Assembly: GCA_016713245.1 (NCBI GenBank)
Contig: JADJPM010000003.1
Span: 1-62,143 of the forward strand
Length of the DNA stretch: 62,143 nucleotides
Direction: 5' to 3'
Source of the DNA: Verrucomicrobiaceae bacterium
GTDB taxonomy: Bacteria > Verrucomicrobiota > Verrucomicrobiia > Verrucomicrobiales > Verrucomicrobiaceae
Position 1 is the first letter of the stretch. The number at the start of each line of letters is the position of its first letter. Positions 1 through 9,192 of this stretch are shown here, in pieces. A model generated the notes under the pieces. It worked only from the letters and a program-made list of their open reading frames with translations. It was not told the origin of the DNA and ran no database searches. The position numbers and the translations under genes were made by a program.

Positions 1-2
1 CG

Positions 3-213
3 ATGTCCTCGCGGCAGCTTCGTGATTTGGCTTTTGCGGCAGCAGGCCCGCCGCGCTCCTTGGCATGGGGCCGCGTTTTGCAGATTATCACCTGGCGCTG
101 CTGCGGATCACCCTGGGCGATCCTGAACCGCACCTGGCCGGAACTGGAAACGGCGGAGGCCGTGGAGCAGGCCCGGGGGTGGTTCCGCCTACATGGCGGA
201 ATGATGAAACCAG
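3..213 (+). pseudogene. Small membrane protein, frameshifted copy of 42189-42392
   Basis: The start codon and first residues match the intact gene at 42189-42392, but indels near 30, 60 and 150 break the frame before the membrane segment is complete. The breaks are of the sequencing-error type seen throughout this end of the window. Confidence 0.6.
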
Positions 214-244
214 GCATGACGAAGGACAAGCTAACCTTTTTCCG

Positions 245-484
245 ATGCCATCCCAAATCCAGACCCTCCTGCGCGAGATCAAGCAACTGTGCACTGAACG
301 TCCCACGCCAAAACACAAGCTCATGGGCCAGCTTCATTTACTCATCGGGGAGCTGAGCCAGAGTACGGTGGTGATCACCGATGAGGCCCCGCTCGAACTG
401 GATGTGGAAATGCGTCAGGCCGCCTTGCTATCCCTGGCCGTGAACATGGGTCAACCCTCGCGCGGAGGGATGATGAACTCATGA
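245..484 (+). CDS. Small hypothetical early protein (allele of 42434-42661)
   Basis: The reading frame matches the 75-residue protein at 42434-42661 almost throughout. Near the C-terminus paired indels (about 450-470) replace the end with a slightly longer tail. No family is recognised. The gene that follows in copy B (42661-42876) is missing here: about 455 bp are deleted so that sequence equal to about 42690 joins sequence equal to about 43148. Confidence 0.6.
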   Translation: MPSQIQTLLREIKQLCTERPTPKHKLMGQLHLLIGELSQSTVVITDEAPLELDVEMRQAALLSLAVNMGQPSRGGMMNS

Positions 485-583
485 AACCGAAACCTGCCAC
501 TGGCCGTTTCTCCGCCGAGGCATCGCCCGCCGCCGCGTGTCTGAACTCAAACCCCGCGAGATGAGCGGGAGAAAGGAGGCGGC

Positions 584-1036
584 ATGAAGAGTATCGTCTA
601 TGACCGCCTGCTTGAGGTGCAGCAACTCGCTCAGCGCAGTGATTACCTCAAAGACATGCTCGATGAGCCAATCAAAGCGATGTCTATATCGTCTCTGGCC
701 ACTATCGAAAAAGAACCAAGCAAAACGGCGAGGACGTGATTCCGAGGGCACCCCGCATGGTGCGCCTGAATGAAGGCCTCCTCGATGGCAGTGATCCCCT
801 GACCGAGGAGGACCTCGAAAAGGGTGAGGGCGCTGCGTGTCGTGATGCTGAACCGCCAAGATCAGACTGAGGCAGCGCATTCACGCCCTGCTCTTTCCCG
901 TCCCGAGGATCCACCCGAGGAGGATGAGGCGACGGAAGGCCCGCGCCCGAGGCCTGAAAAGCCCGCCCGCAAGCCCGCAAAGCCCCGAGAAAACCCTGAG
1001 CTTACGCCGCTGGCAGATGGAAAGGAGCCATCGTGA
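584..1036 (+). pseudogene. N-terminal half of the split 43234-43965 protein, frameshifted
   Basis: It starts like the 243-residue protein of copy B (MKSIVYDRLLEV...) and runs through its acidic, proline-rich linker (PEDPPEEDEATE), then ends on its own stop instead of continuing into the C-terminal domain. Indels near 668, 700 and 822 break the frame. The stop overlaps a GTG start for the inserted gene at 1033. The ending after the linker differs from copy B by more than errors, so the split is probably a real allele. Confidence 0.55.
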
Positions 1037-1356
1037 AGACACGAAACCTCATTTGCCAGGCCACGCGGGATCTGAGCCAAGCGATGCCTGAGAAACCGAA
1101 TGCCTGCATCGTCACGGTGGATGTGCAAGGTCTCACGAATCACTATAGAGCATACGCAAAGTGGACGGTGAACGGCAAGATCGCCGCCCGTGCCTCATCC
1201 AGGAGAGGGCGTGTGCATGCCGCCATCCGCTGCGCCTCCAAGATGTTTGGCCTGACCGATCCGAGCATCACGCAGCTCGAAGCCGAGCTCGTGCTGCAGA
1301 GGTGGCAAACTATGAAAAGGGCCGTCCTGGCTTCCGCCAATGGATCGTGGTCCTGA
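1033..1356 (+). CDS. Hypothetical protein present only in copy A
   Basis: A 107-residue ORF with a GTG start whose bases overlap the preceding stop. It has no counterpart in copy B, where the two flanking halves form one gene. The N-terminal part (residues 20-75) looks like a compact alpha/beta domain with CIVTVDVQG and a basic RASSRRGRVHAA stretch. No family is recognised. It lies between the halves of the protein that is fused at 43234-43965. Confidence 0.5.
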   Translation: MKTRNLICQATRDLSQAMPEKPNACIVTVDVQGLTNHYRAYAKWTVNGKIAARASSRRGRVHAAIRCASKMFGLTDPSITQLEAELVLQRWQTMKRAVLASANGSWS

Positions 1357-1377
1357 AGGGGAAGGGAGATGCATCCC

Positions 1378-1761
1378 ATGGATAAGCGTGCCACCTCGAA
1401 GCCTGCTTCCTCCCCGCCGCCGGCGGATGAGACTGACTTCCAGCTCATGCCTCGCGTGGATGCGGTGTACCTGCACACGCTGGCCAAGGGCACGCGCCGG
1501 ACCATCGCGGATGCCGTGCTGCCGGATCTGCTGCATGACATGCACGGCTTTGCCCAGCGCGGAGCCATGGACATGCTCCTCGTGCCGGATAAGCCCGATG
1601 GTGACATCAAGACGAGGGATTTCTTGGAATCCCTGCAACCGGACCTCTCCCGCCTGGGCTTCGATGCGGAGGTGATCCTGCATGTGATCCCGCGCCTGGG
1701 CGGAATGAAGGAAGAAAAACCCGCCCTGGCCATCTCCTGGCGCACGCCCCGGACGCTGTGA
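1378..1761 (+). CDS. C-terminal half of the split protein, free-standing here
   Basis: 127 residues matching the last 110 or so residues of the 243-residue protein at 43234-43965 (LMPRVDAVYLH, HGFAQRGAMDMLLVP, AISWRTPR). It has its own N-terminus and a GGGAG ribosome-binding site about 9 bases before the ATG at 1378, so I prefer this start to 1369, where the site would touch the start codon. About 15 percent of residues differ from copy B, which indicates a genuine allele. Function is unknown. Confidence 0.65.
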   Translation: MDKRATSKPASSPPPADETDFQLMPRVDAVYLHTLAKGTRRTIADAVLPDLLHDMHGFAQRGAMDMLLVPDKPDGDIKTRDFLESLQPDLSRLGFDAEVILHVIPRLGGMKEEKPALAISWRTPRTL

Positions 1762-1832
1762 CTTCACTGACCTGAATGACCTGACTGACCTTCTCCCCTT
1801 CTCCAAGTCCCCTCTTCTCCACGTCTTCCCCA

Positions 1833-2402
1833 ATGCGCACCCCTCATCATCCAAATCGACACCACGACGTCCGCTGCCAGCTCACCATGGTTCACGCACG
1901 CATCAGGCCGTGATCCCCTGGAGCACGTCACGAGCTGAAACCTCCTCCAGCAGGTCAAAGACGCGCTGAGCCTCGATGACCGCCCGCCGCCTGGGCTGCC
2001 CACGCAGGGAGATCGAGAAGAGTCTGGCGTGATGCCGAAGTCTCACGAGGCACAGCCCTGGCAGCCCTGGCAGCCGCGGCACTTCAGCGGCATCACCATG
2101 CATGGCTGGGCGTGGGGATTCTGGCTGCCGGTGAAGACCGGACAGACGGCGGAGACCTGCTGCGGCTTTCGCACGAAGGAGGCGGCCCTCGCCGCGGCGC
2201 TGGCCCTCAGCACGGGAACCTGGACCGCATCACGGGAATGTCGCGAATGCCAGCTACGAGGCCCTTCAGCTCGATGAGGCGTGGGCCTTCCTGGATGACC
2301 TCGGCCAGGTGCATAGCACCTTCTCCGATGCCGCGATGCCTTTGCCGCCGCTTTGAAGCATCAGGCGAGCGCGTCGTGCAAGCCGCCGGCGGCCCGAACT
2401 GA
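1833..2402 (+). pseudogene. Frameshifted copy of the 44036-44602 hypothetical gene
   Basis: It follows the 188-residue protein of copy B from start to stop with several indels (near 1860, 1900, 1940, 2215 and 2320). Intact segments include the VHGWAWGFWLP-like middle. There is no reading frame through the whole gene in this copy. Confidence 0.6.
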
Positions 2403-2415
2403 AAACCTCACGACC

Positions 2416-2514
2416 ATGCCCCTCCTCGCCGAAATCAACTGGAACGAAGCCATCGAGACCCTCTGCGGTGCTGCCATCGTCATCGTCTTCTTTGTGATGA
2501 TGCCACGCAGCTAG
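2416..2514 (+). CDS. 32-residue membrane peptide (copy A)
   Basis: Intact and identical to 44616-44714: a short soluble N-terminus followed by one hydrophobic segment (AAIVIVFFVMM). Details are given with the copy B entry. Confidence 0.55.
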   Translation: MPLLAEINWNEAIETLCGAAIVIVFFVMMPRS

Positions 2515-2558
2515 AACAGCCAACCAAGCACCACGAACCAGAACCAAGAACAATCACC

Positions 2559-2946
2559 ATGCCTCCCCGCCATCCTCATCTCCTCCTGCTGCTCCCGCGG
2601 GTCATTCTCCTGGCCATCAATAGCAGGAGACCCGCGAGCTGAAGCGGGCCATGCGCACATCTTCCACCGCATCGAGCAGCATCCGTTGGCCTTGTTTGCG
2701 TGGCGCTCGAAAGCGCCGCATCGCCCCGGGCTGGCTGATCATCTTCGATGGCCCTGATGGAGCCCCCTGAAACGCAACCCAACTGGAGACACCACGCACC
2801 GCAGCCGCGAAGTATCGAACAGGAAATCGGCGGCAAGATCCTCCTGAGCCTCGGCCGCTGCCCCTGCCGGGGCAGCGCTGAAGGCTCTTGGCGAGAAGCG
2901 GCTGCCGAGCCGCGAGGAGGCCGCGCAACGCGAGGCGGAGGGGTGA
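2559..2946 (+). pseudogene. Frameshifted copy of the 44760-45155 membrane-anchored protein
   Basis: It matches the 131-residue protein of copy B over its whole length but carries indels near 2570, 2600, 2655, 2730 and 2870. The N-terminal membrane segment is disrupted. The TGA at 2944 is shared with copy B. Confidence 0.6.
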
Positions 2947-2975
2947 GAGCAGAAAGCCAAACCAGATCGCACACG

Positions 2976-3332
2976 ATGAAAACACTCACCCGAGACGACA
3001 CGGAGCACGACAAGGAATATGTGCTCAAGAGCGATGCTGAAGACGCCATCTTCGCGGCCATTGCTCAGGCCAAGATTAGCGCCATACCCACGCACATCTA
3101 CGAACTCGTCGATGCCACGGATGAAGAGCACTATTATCCGCTGGGTCTCTTCACCGATCTCAAGGCCGCCATTGCCCAGGCGGAGGTGTTTCCGCCCAAC
3201 GAATGGGATGAAGATCGCGAGGACCATGCCTGCTGTGAGATCCGGCAGCGTGGCCTCGGCCTCAGCGGGCACGATTACGAAGTCCTCTGGCGCTGCGAGT
3301 GGATCGAGAAGGCTGGAGCCGGACTCCGGTGA
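2976..3332 (+). CDS. 118-residue hypothetical protein found only in copy A
   Basis: An intact ORF, acidic (EHDKEYVLKSDAEDAIFAA) with a likely alpha/beta core (THIYELVDATDEEHYYPLGL, LKAAIAQAEVF) and an EVLWRCEWIEKAG end. It sits in an insertion of about 510 bp relative to copy B (which joins at about 45202), together with the next gene. No family is recognised. An intact frame in an otherwise error-rich stretch supports real coding. Confidence 0.6.
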   Translation: MKTLTRDDTEHDKEYVLKSDAEDAIFAAIAQAKISAIPTHIYELVDATDEEHYYPLGLFTDLKAAIAQAEVFPPNEWDEDREDHACCEIRQRGLGLSGHDYEVLWRCEWIEKAGAGLR

Positions 3333-3397
3333 CATGCCTGGGTGCATCACACTATCACCGCCGGAACTAAAGAGAACCCTCTTCCACTGTGCCGAGT

Positions 3398-3637
3398 ATG
3401 AGCAGCACCTTGAAAAACTGCCCCGCCTGCGGCCAGCCGCTCACGCATGCGAAGATGTTGTTTCATCGGGCTTCTTCAACAGCCTACCCGCCAGCCTTCG
3501 CAGTGATTTCAACCGCCCCGACGCTGGAGCACCGCCGCGCCGCCTACCGCGCCATCCTGAACCACCCTCAAACTCACGTGCGAAAATTCGCCGCTCTTTG
3601 CCCTGCCCGCGCAGCGCCGCGAAACTTGGAAACCTGA
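3398..3637 (+). pseudogene. Zinc-ribbon-like small protein, probably frameshifted
   Basis: The ORF begins MSSTLKNCPACGQPL, a CxxC knuckle typical of small zinc ribbons. The second half switches frame near 3480: the alternative frame (LPASLRSDFNR) matches the remnant at 45186-45344, and the original frame resumes the match at HRRAAYRAILNH. The intact product would be about 85 residues with an arginine-rich C-terminal helix, perhaps nucleic-acid binding. Confidence 0.45.
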
Positions 3638-3658
3638 AACTTGGAGACCTTCCCCGCC

Positions 3659-4007
3659 ATGAACAAATCCGGACTTACCTCATCCAGCGCCCACGCGGCT
3701 GATGGAGCAGCTCGCCTCGAAGTTTCCGGAAGGCGTGAACGTGCTCGTCGTGCCGCCGCAGGGCTGCGTGTCTTCAGCGAAGTTCATCCGGCTGCCGAAG
3801 GCGGGCGAGAAGGATCCCACCACAGGCCTGCCACGCACCACGCTGATTGAGCTGCTCCAGGAAGCCGGGCCGGAGCGCATCGCCGTGAAGCACCTGCGCA
3901 AACGCCACGCCGCCACCGGCATCACGCTCATCCCGCGTCAACAGCTCATCGACTACATCAACCCCAACCCGCGCCGAGTGGCTCGAAACCGAAGAGGAAG
4001 AATCAAA
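3659..4007 (+). pseudogene. Frameshifted copy of the 45379-45729 hypothetical gene
   Basis: It matches the 116-residue protein of copy B, with an indel near 3680 that breaks the N-terminus and a C-terminal change that removes the stop codon. Residues equal to about 16-110 of the intact protein are readable from 3702. Confidence 0.6.
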
Positions 4008-4011
4008 CCTG

Positions 4012-4024
4012 ATACTTTTGTGAT
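4012..4024 (+). promoter_or_regulatory. ATACTTTTGTGAT motif, copy A
   Basis: A 13-base motif immediately before the HNH gene start; the same 13 bases recur before the regulator gene at 12042 and at both copy B positions (45735, 54405). Its role is unknown. Confidence 0.35.
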
Positions 4025-4027
4025 CTT

Positions 4028-4846
4028 ATGAAACCTCTTACCCCACGCCCGCAAAGGACCAAGCCAGGCACGCGAAAACTGCGCTCGTCGATCAGCCGCC
4101 CTCGTGCGCAAGATGCACCGCGAGCACTTGGGCGGCCTGCCTGCGTGATCTGCAGCGCAAGTATGGGTACATGGACGGCAACATCAAAAACGCCTTTGTC
4201 CGCCTCCGGACTCGAAGTGAAACTCTGCCCACGCTGGGACACTACGAACGCACCCTGCCGGCGCACAGCCGCGGGGATCCTCTGCCCTGGTGACCAGACG
4301 CGCCGCATCGTGGTGCCGCCTGCGCGCGCACGGAATGGCGGGAATGGACGATGGAAAGCCTGGTAAGCTCATTCAAGCGCTCATCAAAAGCATGGCATGC
4401 CTTACGAGCTGCCGAGCCCCTACAGCGCCAATGTGGTGCCCTTCCACTACGGCACGCCGGCGGCCATGAAACCGCCGCGAAGGTGAACGCCGGACACAAG
4501 CAGCCGCCAATGGTCTGCCACCTCAAAATTATGAGCCGCGGCGTCATCTACGACGGCCTCTAGAGCTACGTCCCAGACAACGGCTATGTGCGAGGCCAGT
4601 TCAAAAAAAGGCGAGGGGAGGAAAGTGCTGCATCGCGAGATCTACAAGGCCCATCACGGCGACCTTCCGCCGGCTGCGTGGTCCGCTTCATGACGGCAAC
4701 GAAAACACTCCTCCACCCTCCAACCTCACCTCGCCACCCGGAACGATCTCGCCCGCGAGAACCAGGCCAAACACTTCACCTCCATCTCCCGGCGCAAACT
4801 CCAAGCCCTCCTCAAGCACGGCACCGTGAAGCTGCCCAAGGCGTGA
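4028..4846 (+). pseudogene. HNH-type endonuclease, frameshifted copy
   Basis: Same gene as 45751-46593, disrupted by about ten indels. The Phe-Ile-Asp-Gly-Asn core is broken by a missing base near 4690. See the copy B entry for the protein. Confidence 0.65.
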
Positions 4847-4874
4847 ACCCCTCAGGATCAGTGACCGCGAACCC

Positions 4875-5178
4875 ATGACTATGAATACGACAATAGCTGA
4901 GGCGGTTCACTGCATCCGATTTGTTCGGCGGATTACGACCGTTTGAACTTTGGTTACCAGGATGGTTGAGCAAGCTCAACCATGTGATCAGGCTGCGAAA
5001 TCACGCTTCAACGACAAACAAGGGGCAGACTAGACGTGAGAATCAACCATCTCCGCGCCCGTCTAATCCGGCGTTGGAACGCCGCCAACCGTTTGCCGGC
5101 GCTTCTCAAACGTGAGCCGAACGCAAAGCTGACGGCACTGCCGAGGCGGAAACCAACCACAAACACACTGACTTATGA
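4875..5178 (+). pseudogene. Cassette-type gene of block 1, frameshifted copy
   Basis: Same gene as 46622-46936. Indels near 4890-4960 and 5050 break it. The attC-like arm with GTTCGGCGG is preserved at about 4923-4931. Confidence 0.55.
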
Positions 5179-5516
5179 GCCAAGAAATGGCATCTGAGAT
5201 CTAGCGCCCGGCGGTTGCCGTGCAGCGCCCTTTGTTCGCCAGCGTCGTTTATCGCGGAGGTGCTGCGGACGAGCAGCAGTGAGCGAACTCAAAACCCTGG
5301 TGCCTGAATACACGCCGCCGGATGAATACGCGGCCCTCCACACTCGCGGAAAGGGCGCTGAGAAAACACTGGACGAAAGCCAGCCTGCTCAGGTCCGCAA
5401 TCTGCATCTGTCGGCGGCAAGGCACGGCGACAAACTGGGAGGGCTTTGCCGCGTGCATCCGCAAGCTGGGGCTGAGTGGTGTCACTGCGCGCACTTATCG
5501 TCGGGCGAACAGATAA
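5175..5516 (+). pseudogene. Second gene of block 1, frameshifted copy with the true 3-prime end
   Basis: Same gene as 46933-47430. Indels are present near 5195-5270, 5350 and 5380. This copy keeps the natural end: the last codons read Arg-Arg-Ala-Asn-Arg-stop across the box of the attI-like site, without the low-complexity insert found in copy B. Confidence 0.55.
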
Positions 5517-5543
5517 TTAAACCAACCGCGAGCTGGCCTAACC
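5505..5543 (+). other. attI-like site of block 1 (copy A)
   Basis: GGCGAA^C followed by AGATAATTAAACCAACCG and a CCAAC/GTTGG-type inverted pair (here CCAACCGCGAGCTGG). Near-identical to the attI-like site at 11575-11614. It closes the first cassette block, and no integrase gene follows. Confidence 0.6.
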
Positions 5544-5579
5544 AACACTCTCTTTCTTTCTCATCCCTCATCCCTCCCC

Positions 5580-6723
5580 ATGATCAAACTCGCCGATTGT
5601 CGGCGCGCGTCAGGCGAAGCCCGCGCCGCTGAACAGCGCCTAGACATCAAAGCATCGTGGCCGCGCTAAACAGCGCGGCCTCATCAAACCGCACGGGAAG
5701 AAACCGCCCTCACGCCGGCCGCTCGCCGCCTGGTGCGGAAGCTGGATGCCGATCTGCCGCCGCTCGATCGCGGGGCTGGTGAGAAGGCCGCGAATCTGAA
5801 AGGCATCCTACAAACTGATTGGTTCGATGTGACGCCGGACATGGCTGAGACCTGGCTGAAGCGGAATTTCAACAACCGCCCCGTCTCGCTCGATACCGTG
5901 CGTGCCTATGCCCGCGAGATGAAACGCGGCCGGTGGATGCCGGTGCATCAAGGCATCGCCTTCGATGTGAATGATAACCTCGTCGATGGCCAGCACCGCC
6001 TCATGGGGATCATCATGGCAGGCTGCACGGTGCGCCTCATGGTCACGTTTGGCCTGCCGTCGAAGATCGAAGGCACCCGCATGGTGGGCATGGATGTCGT
6101 CGATCGCGGTAAAACACGCACCGTGGCGGACCAGCTCAAAATCCAGCACGGCATTCACGGTGGCAGCATCCTCGCCATGATCTGCAATCGCCTGGCCGCC
6201 ATTTGCAGCCCGGAGCGCACCCGCCGCCTGAGCGTGGGCGAGATCCTGGACATCCACGATCACTTCAAAGCCGGTGTCGATTGGATGATCGAAGCCCGCC
6301 CGCGTGAGCACGGACTCAAACAAGCCGGCGTGCTCGCCGCCTTTGCCTTTGCCTACCATGCCGAGCATGCCGAGCATGCCAAATGGGCCAAAGGCCAGCT
6401 CGAAACCTACTGGCACCAGCTCACCGATGCCGCCCAGGGCTGAATCCCCGCTGGCCCCTTTACCACCTGCGCGCTTTCTCACCGGGGATGCCGCCATCCT
6501 GCTGAGCCGTGGCAATGACCGCGCCCTCGCCGAGCTGGTGCTACAGGCCCTCATGCTCCAACAGCGCGGCGAAACGATTTCCGAACTCACCCATGCCCTC
6601 GAAGGCGCGGTCTATTACCGATCCTGCCAGCCTGAGCGCGTGGCCTCGATCTCCGGGATCTTTGCGCTACCGGAGGTGAAGCCCCTCAAAACCGCCGAAC
6701 CGAAGAAATGGAAGGCGGCATGA
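5580..6723 (+). pseudogene. ParB-like DGQHRL protein, frameshifted copy
   Basis: Same gene as 47495-48640. The first 150 bases have four indels; 5733-6437 is readable and nearly identical to copy B; a missing base near 6437 shifts the last third. A short EHA repeat (6361-6378) replaces the GAD of copy B. Confidence 0.65.
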
Positions 6724-6911
6724 GCAACAAAGCGACACCCCGCCAAGGCCAGAAGTGGGCCACGAACTTCGGCAAGGAAGTCATCAAGCTCACCCGCGTG
6801 GGCACGCGGAACGTGTACTTCCAAACGGACACTGGATCCGGTTTCATGCTGCGCAGCCGTTTGGTGCAGGAATGGGGCCTCGTGCCTCGCAACTTCAAAG
6901 CGAATCCATGA
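6720..6911 (+). CDS. 63-residue hypothetical protein (copy A)
   Basis: Intact, 2 residues different from 48637-48828. The ATG overlaps the stop of the ParB-like gene (ATGA), and its own stop overlaps the next start, as in a translationally coupled operon. Confidence 0.65.
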   Translation: MSNKATPRQGQKWATNFGKEVIKLTRVGTRNVYFQTDTGSGFMLRSRLVQEWGLVPRNFKANP

Positions 6912-7898
6912 AGATCTCCGAAACCTACACCGCCCTCGCTGCCTGTGCCCGCCGGCGTCTCTCCGGAGAATGGGACTGCACCGCTGCCGAGCGGGATCTG
7001 CTCACCCTTATCACGGAGCTGAGCTTTGATCTGGCTCAGACATGGGCCGCCGTGCCCTGCCTGGCCGATTTCGCCGCTGTGCTCGGCATCCACAAAAGCA
7101 CCGTCTGCCGTGCGCTGCGCACGGCCCGCGAGAAAGGCTTCCTTCTCGTGATGCTGCGCCGTGATGAGACTCTCTACTCGATCTGCACCGAAACGCGGGG
7201 CAATGCCTCCGAAAGGCCCGGCGAGGCCAGCCAGGTGAAAGCCCGCCTCCTGGACATCAACCGCGTGCGTGCCGCAGGCAGCGCCGATGTGGATGGTCAA
7301 CAACGCCTCCCCGGTGTGCTTCCGAGCGAGGAAACCGAAGCGCCCGCCAAGGCTTTTGCCGCGATGATGGAAGTGCCTGAGCCTTCCGCCTCAGCACCTC
7401 CACCCGCGCCACGCCCGATGTCCGGCGGCGATGACAACGAAACGGACAACGAAACGGACGCCGAATTCAAGACCCGACTTGAGAGGATGGTGCTCACGAT
7501 GGAATCGAAGCGGCAAGATCTCGTCTCACCCGCCCTCGAGGTGCCACGATCTCCCCGGAGATCGCTCCCGCTCGAAGCCCAGACCTTTGACGACCAAATG
7601 AAGATGCTCTGTCGAGGACTGCGAGATGAGCAGCGGCACGCCATGAACCTCCTCCGCGAGGAATTCGCCAGCGCCAGCAAGCTCGAGGAAGCCGCTTTTT
7701 TTCAAATGGGGCCGCCTTTGGAAGTCCCGCGTGATGAAAAACCCGCTCCAATGCCTCCAGGTCGCCGGAGAACACAAAGCCCTCCGCCTCACCACCGGCG
7801 AAGGTGCCAACCAACCCGGTGCCTGGATGTACCGGGCACTGCAAAGCCTGATGACCTGTGCGGCGCAGAACGTCTCGGATCAGATATGCGAGGAGTAA
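6908..7898 (+). pseudogene. Replication-initiator-like protein, one frameshift (copy A)
   Basis: Same gene as 48825-49814. The frame is open from 6908 to about 7695, with compensating indels near 7555-7570; one extra T in a T run near 7697 then shifts it. Without that base it would reach the TAA at 7896. The first attC-like arm of block 2 overlaps its last codons. Confidence 0.65.
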
Positions 7899-7962
7899 AA
7901 TATGGAAAACACGACAGCCAGCCCCCGAGCGTTATCTGCATCCGATTTGTTCGGCGTTGCGC
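7862..7962 (+). other. attC-like site A1, distal end of array
   Basis: The left arm GCGCAGAA^C-gtc-TCGGAT pairs with the right arm ATCCGA-ttt-GTTC-GGCGTTGCGC, with unpaired extra bases on one strand. Identical in copy B (49778-49878). The crossover would follow 7870. Confidence 0.7.
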
Positions 7963-8189
7963 ATGGAGGGGTATGGTGCTGCGAGCACAAGGAAAAATGC
8001 AAATGGCAGGGGTTCGCATTGCATCAAGGCTTAGCTTGGGGTGAGGTGCCAAAACTCTTTCCCGGCTACCGTGACTGGAGATCTGCCCACGACCAAGAAT
8101 GCGGCGGGAGACTTATCCAATTGGTTGAGCCGAACGATAAGGCTGAGGCAACGAGCCTTAGCGAGGTTGATCCTCCAGCCGCTGGTTAG
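7902..8189 (+). CDS. Cassette gene 1, hypothetical Cys/His protein
   Basis: 95 residues, same cassette as 49818-50084. The first 77 residues agree (with WCCEHKEKCKW and HDQECGG, possible metal ligands). After Val-Glu-Pro-Asn the tail is different because a different cassette follows: here the ORF runs 17 residues into the next attC before a stop. The start codon lies in the attC loop. Confidence 0.65.
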   Translation: MENTTASPRALSASDLFGVAHGGVWCCEHKEKCKWQGFALHQGLAWGEVPKLFPGYRDWRSAHDQECGGRLIQLVEPNDKAEATSLSEVDPPAAG

Positions 8190-8195
8190 CTGGCT
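8127..8195 (+). other. attC-like site A2 (cassette X)
   Basis: Left box GCCGAA^C followed by an arm with GGCTGAGGCAAC; right arm GTTGATCCTCCAGCC-gctG-GTTAGCT. Short hairpin. The junction with copy B falls exactly in the AAC of this box. Confidence 0.65.
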
Positions 8196-8338
8196 GGTCA
8201 GGAGCTTTGAAAACGCGACAGCGCGAAGGCTCCGATAAAATAAACAAAGTATTTGTTGCAATATCTTCAATTGGCCCGATACTCGGGTTGTCAGAAACAA
8301 CAAACCCGCAGTGCCGGTCAAAGCACGAACTCACAAAA
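8196..8338 (+). promoter_or_regulatory. A+T-richer leader inside cassette X
   Basis: Noncoding 140 bases before the 8339 start. It holds a small hairpin (GGGTTGT/ACAACaaaCCC around 8285-8307) and weak promoter-like hexamers (TTGCAA near 8257). Unlike most cassettes, this one may carry its own expression signal. Confidence 0.3.
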
Positions 8339-8572
8339 ATGAACGGATACCAAGTCAAAGTCGCAGTCGGAAACGCTCACTACCTGGGCGAACTCAACAA
8401 CGGAAAAGTGGTCGATAACGGGGAGGTCTTCGAGAGCGAAGAAAAAGCCAATGAAGCCGCTCACGCTATCGCTCTCCGTGAGGCTGAAATACTCGCTGAG
8501 TTTGGCGAAGAGGGCAGGCTTTCGGTCGAAGTCTATGACCTCAACGAAGACAAAGTTATCGCCAGCTACTAA
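8339..8572 (+). CDS. Cassette X gene 1, hypothetical acidic protein
   Basis: 77 residues: MNGYQVKVAVGNAHYLGEL, then an acidic helical stretch (SEEKANEAAHAIALREAEIL) and LSVEVYDLNEDKVIASY. It looks like a small beta-alpha-beta domain. No family is recognised. The start lies outside the attC. It is followed by a second ORF after 1 base, within the same cassette, and is absent from copy B. Confidence 0.6.
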   Translation: MNGYQVKVAVGNAHYLGELNNGKVVDNGEVFESEEKANEAAHAIALREAEILAEFGEEGRLSVEVYDLNEDKVIASY

Positions 8573-8573
8573 A

Positions 8574-8777
8574 ATGCCCGCTCCAGAAAACAACAACTAC
8601 GCCGCCAAGCCCGCCTCAAAGAAAACGAGCGCGGGCCGCGTGCCTGCGGCCTTCACGCCGCCAGAAAAAAAGCGAGTGATGAAGGCTCATGCCGGCAAAG
8701 GATCGCTTTCCCGCTACGTCGCTCTCGCGGCACTGGCCGCGATTGATAATGGCCTCGAAGTCCATGAGACAACCTGA
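8574..8777 (+). CDS. Cassette X gene 2, hypothetical basic protein
   Basis: 67 residues: a disordered lysine-rich first half (PASKKTSAGRVPAAFTPPEKK), then a helical AHAGKGSLSRYVALAALAAID end, as in small ribbon-helix-helix or antitoxin-like proteins. With the gene before it, this makes a two-gene cassette. Toxin-antitoxin pairing is a guess from size, order and the basic partner only. Confidence 0.5.
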   Translation: MPAPENNNYAAKPASKKTSAGRVPAAFTPPEKKRVMKAHAGKGSLSRYVALAALAAIDNGLEVHETT

Positions 8778-8778
8778 G

Positions 8779-8884
8779 CCAGCTAACATTCCAACTGTGC
8801 CGACCCGAAGGGCTGAATAATGAGCACCGAAACCATAACCAACGTCCACCAGCCCGCAGGGTTGGCACCAGTGCCTGTTCTGCC
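8779..8884 (+). other. attC-like site A3
   Basis: Left box AGCTAA^C, then ATTCCAACTGTGCCGACCC; right arm GGGTTGGCACCAGTGCC-TGTTC. Apart from the outer 4 bases of the box it is identical to the copy B site at 50044-50148, showing that the box before AA belongs to the upstream cassette. Confidence 0.7.
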
Positions 8885-9192
8885 TTGGGATGGAATGTGG
8901 AATCTCGATGATGATGCCGAGATGTTGGTCATGCTCAAGACCCTCGCTCTCCGCCACAAACCTACCCTGCTCATGATCAACGGCCAATGGCAAATGGGCT
9001 GGAAGGGCAAAAGAGAGTGTGGGGATGCGGCTGCCGTGCCCTCGCCGGGCCATCCGAGATGCGACCGAACGCCTATTCAAGGCCATCAAAGGCCGCGATG
9101 TCGTGAATGGTGACTATCCGCCGAATCCACGCCTACCGGGAGTGCGGGCCGTTGAAGTGCTCGCCCTCGCGGAGAGTTGGCAGAACGAATAG
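8820..9192 (+). pseudogene. Cassette gene 2, frameshifted copy
   Basis: Same gene as 50084-50458; two bases are missing near 9018-9030, giving a frameshift. Confidence 0.6.

Noticed and set aside
8127..8195. Interpreting the array boundaries as transposon or MITE insertions
   Set aside because: No target-site duplications and no transposase; the junctions fall in the same position of a shared AAC box each time, which fits site-specific recombination.
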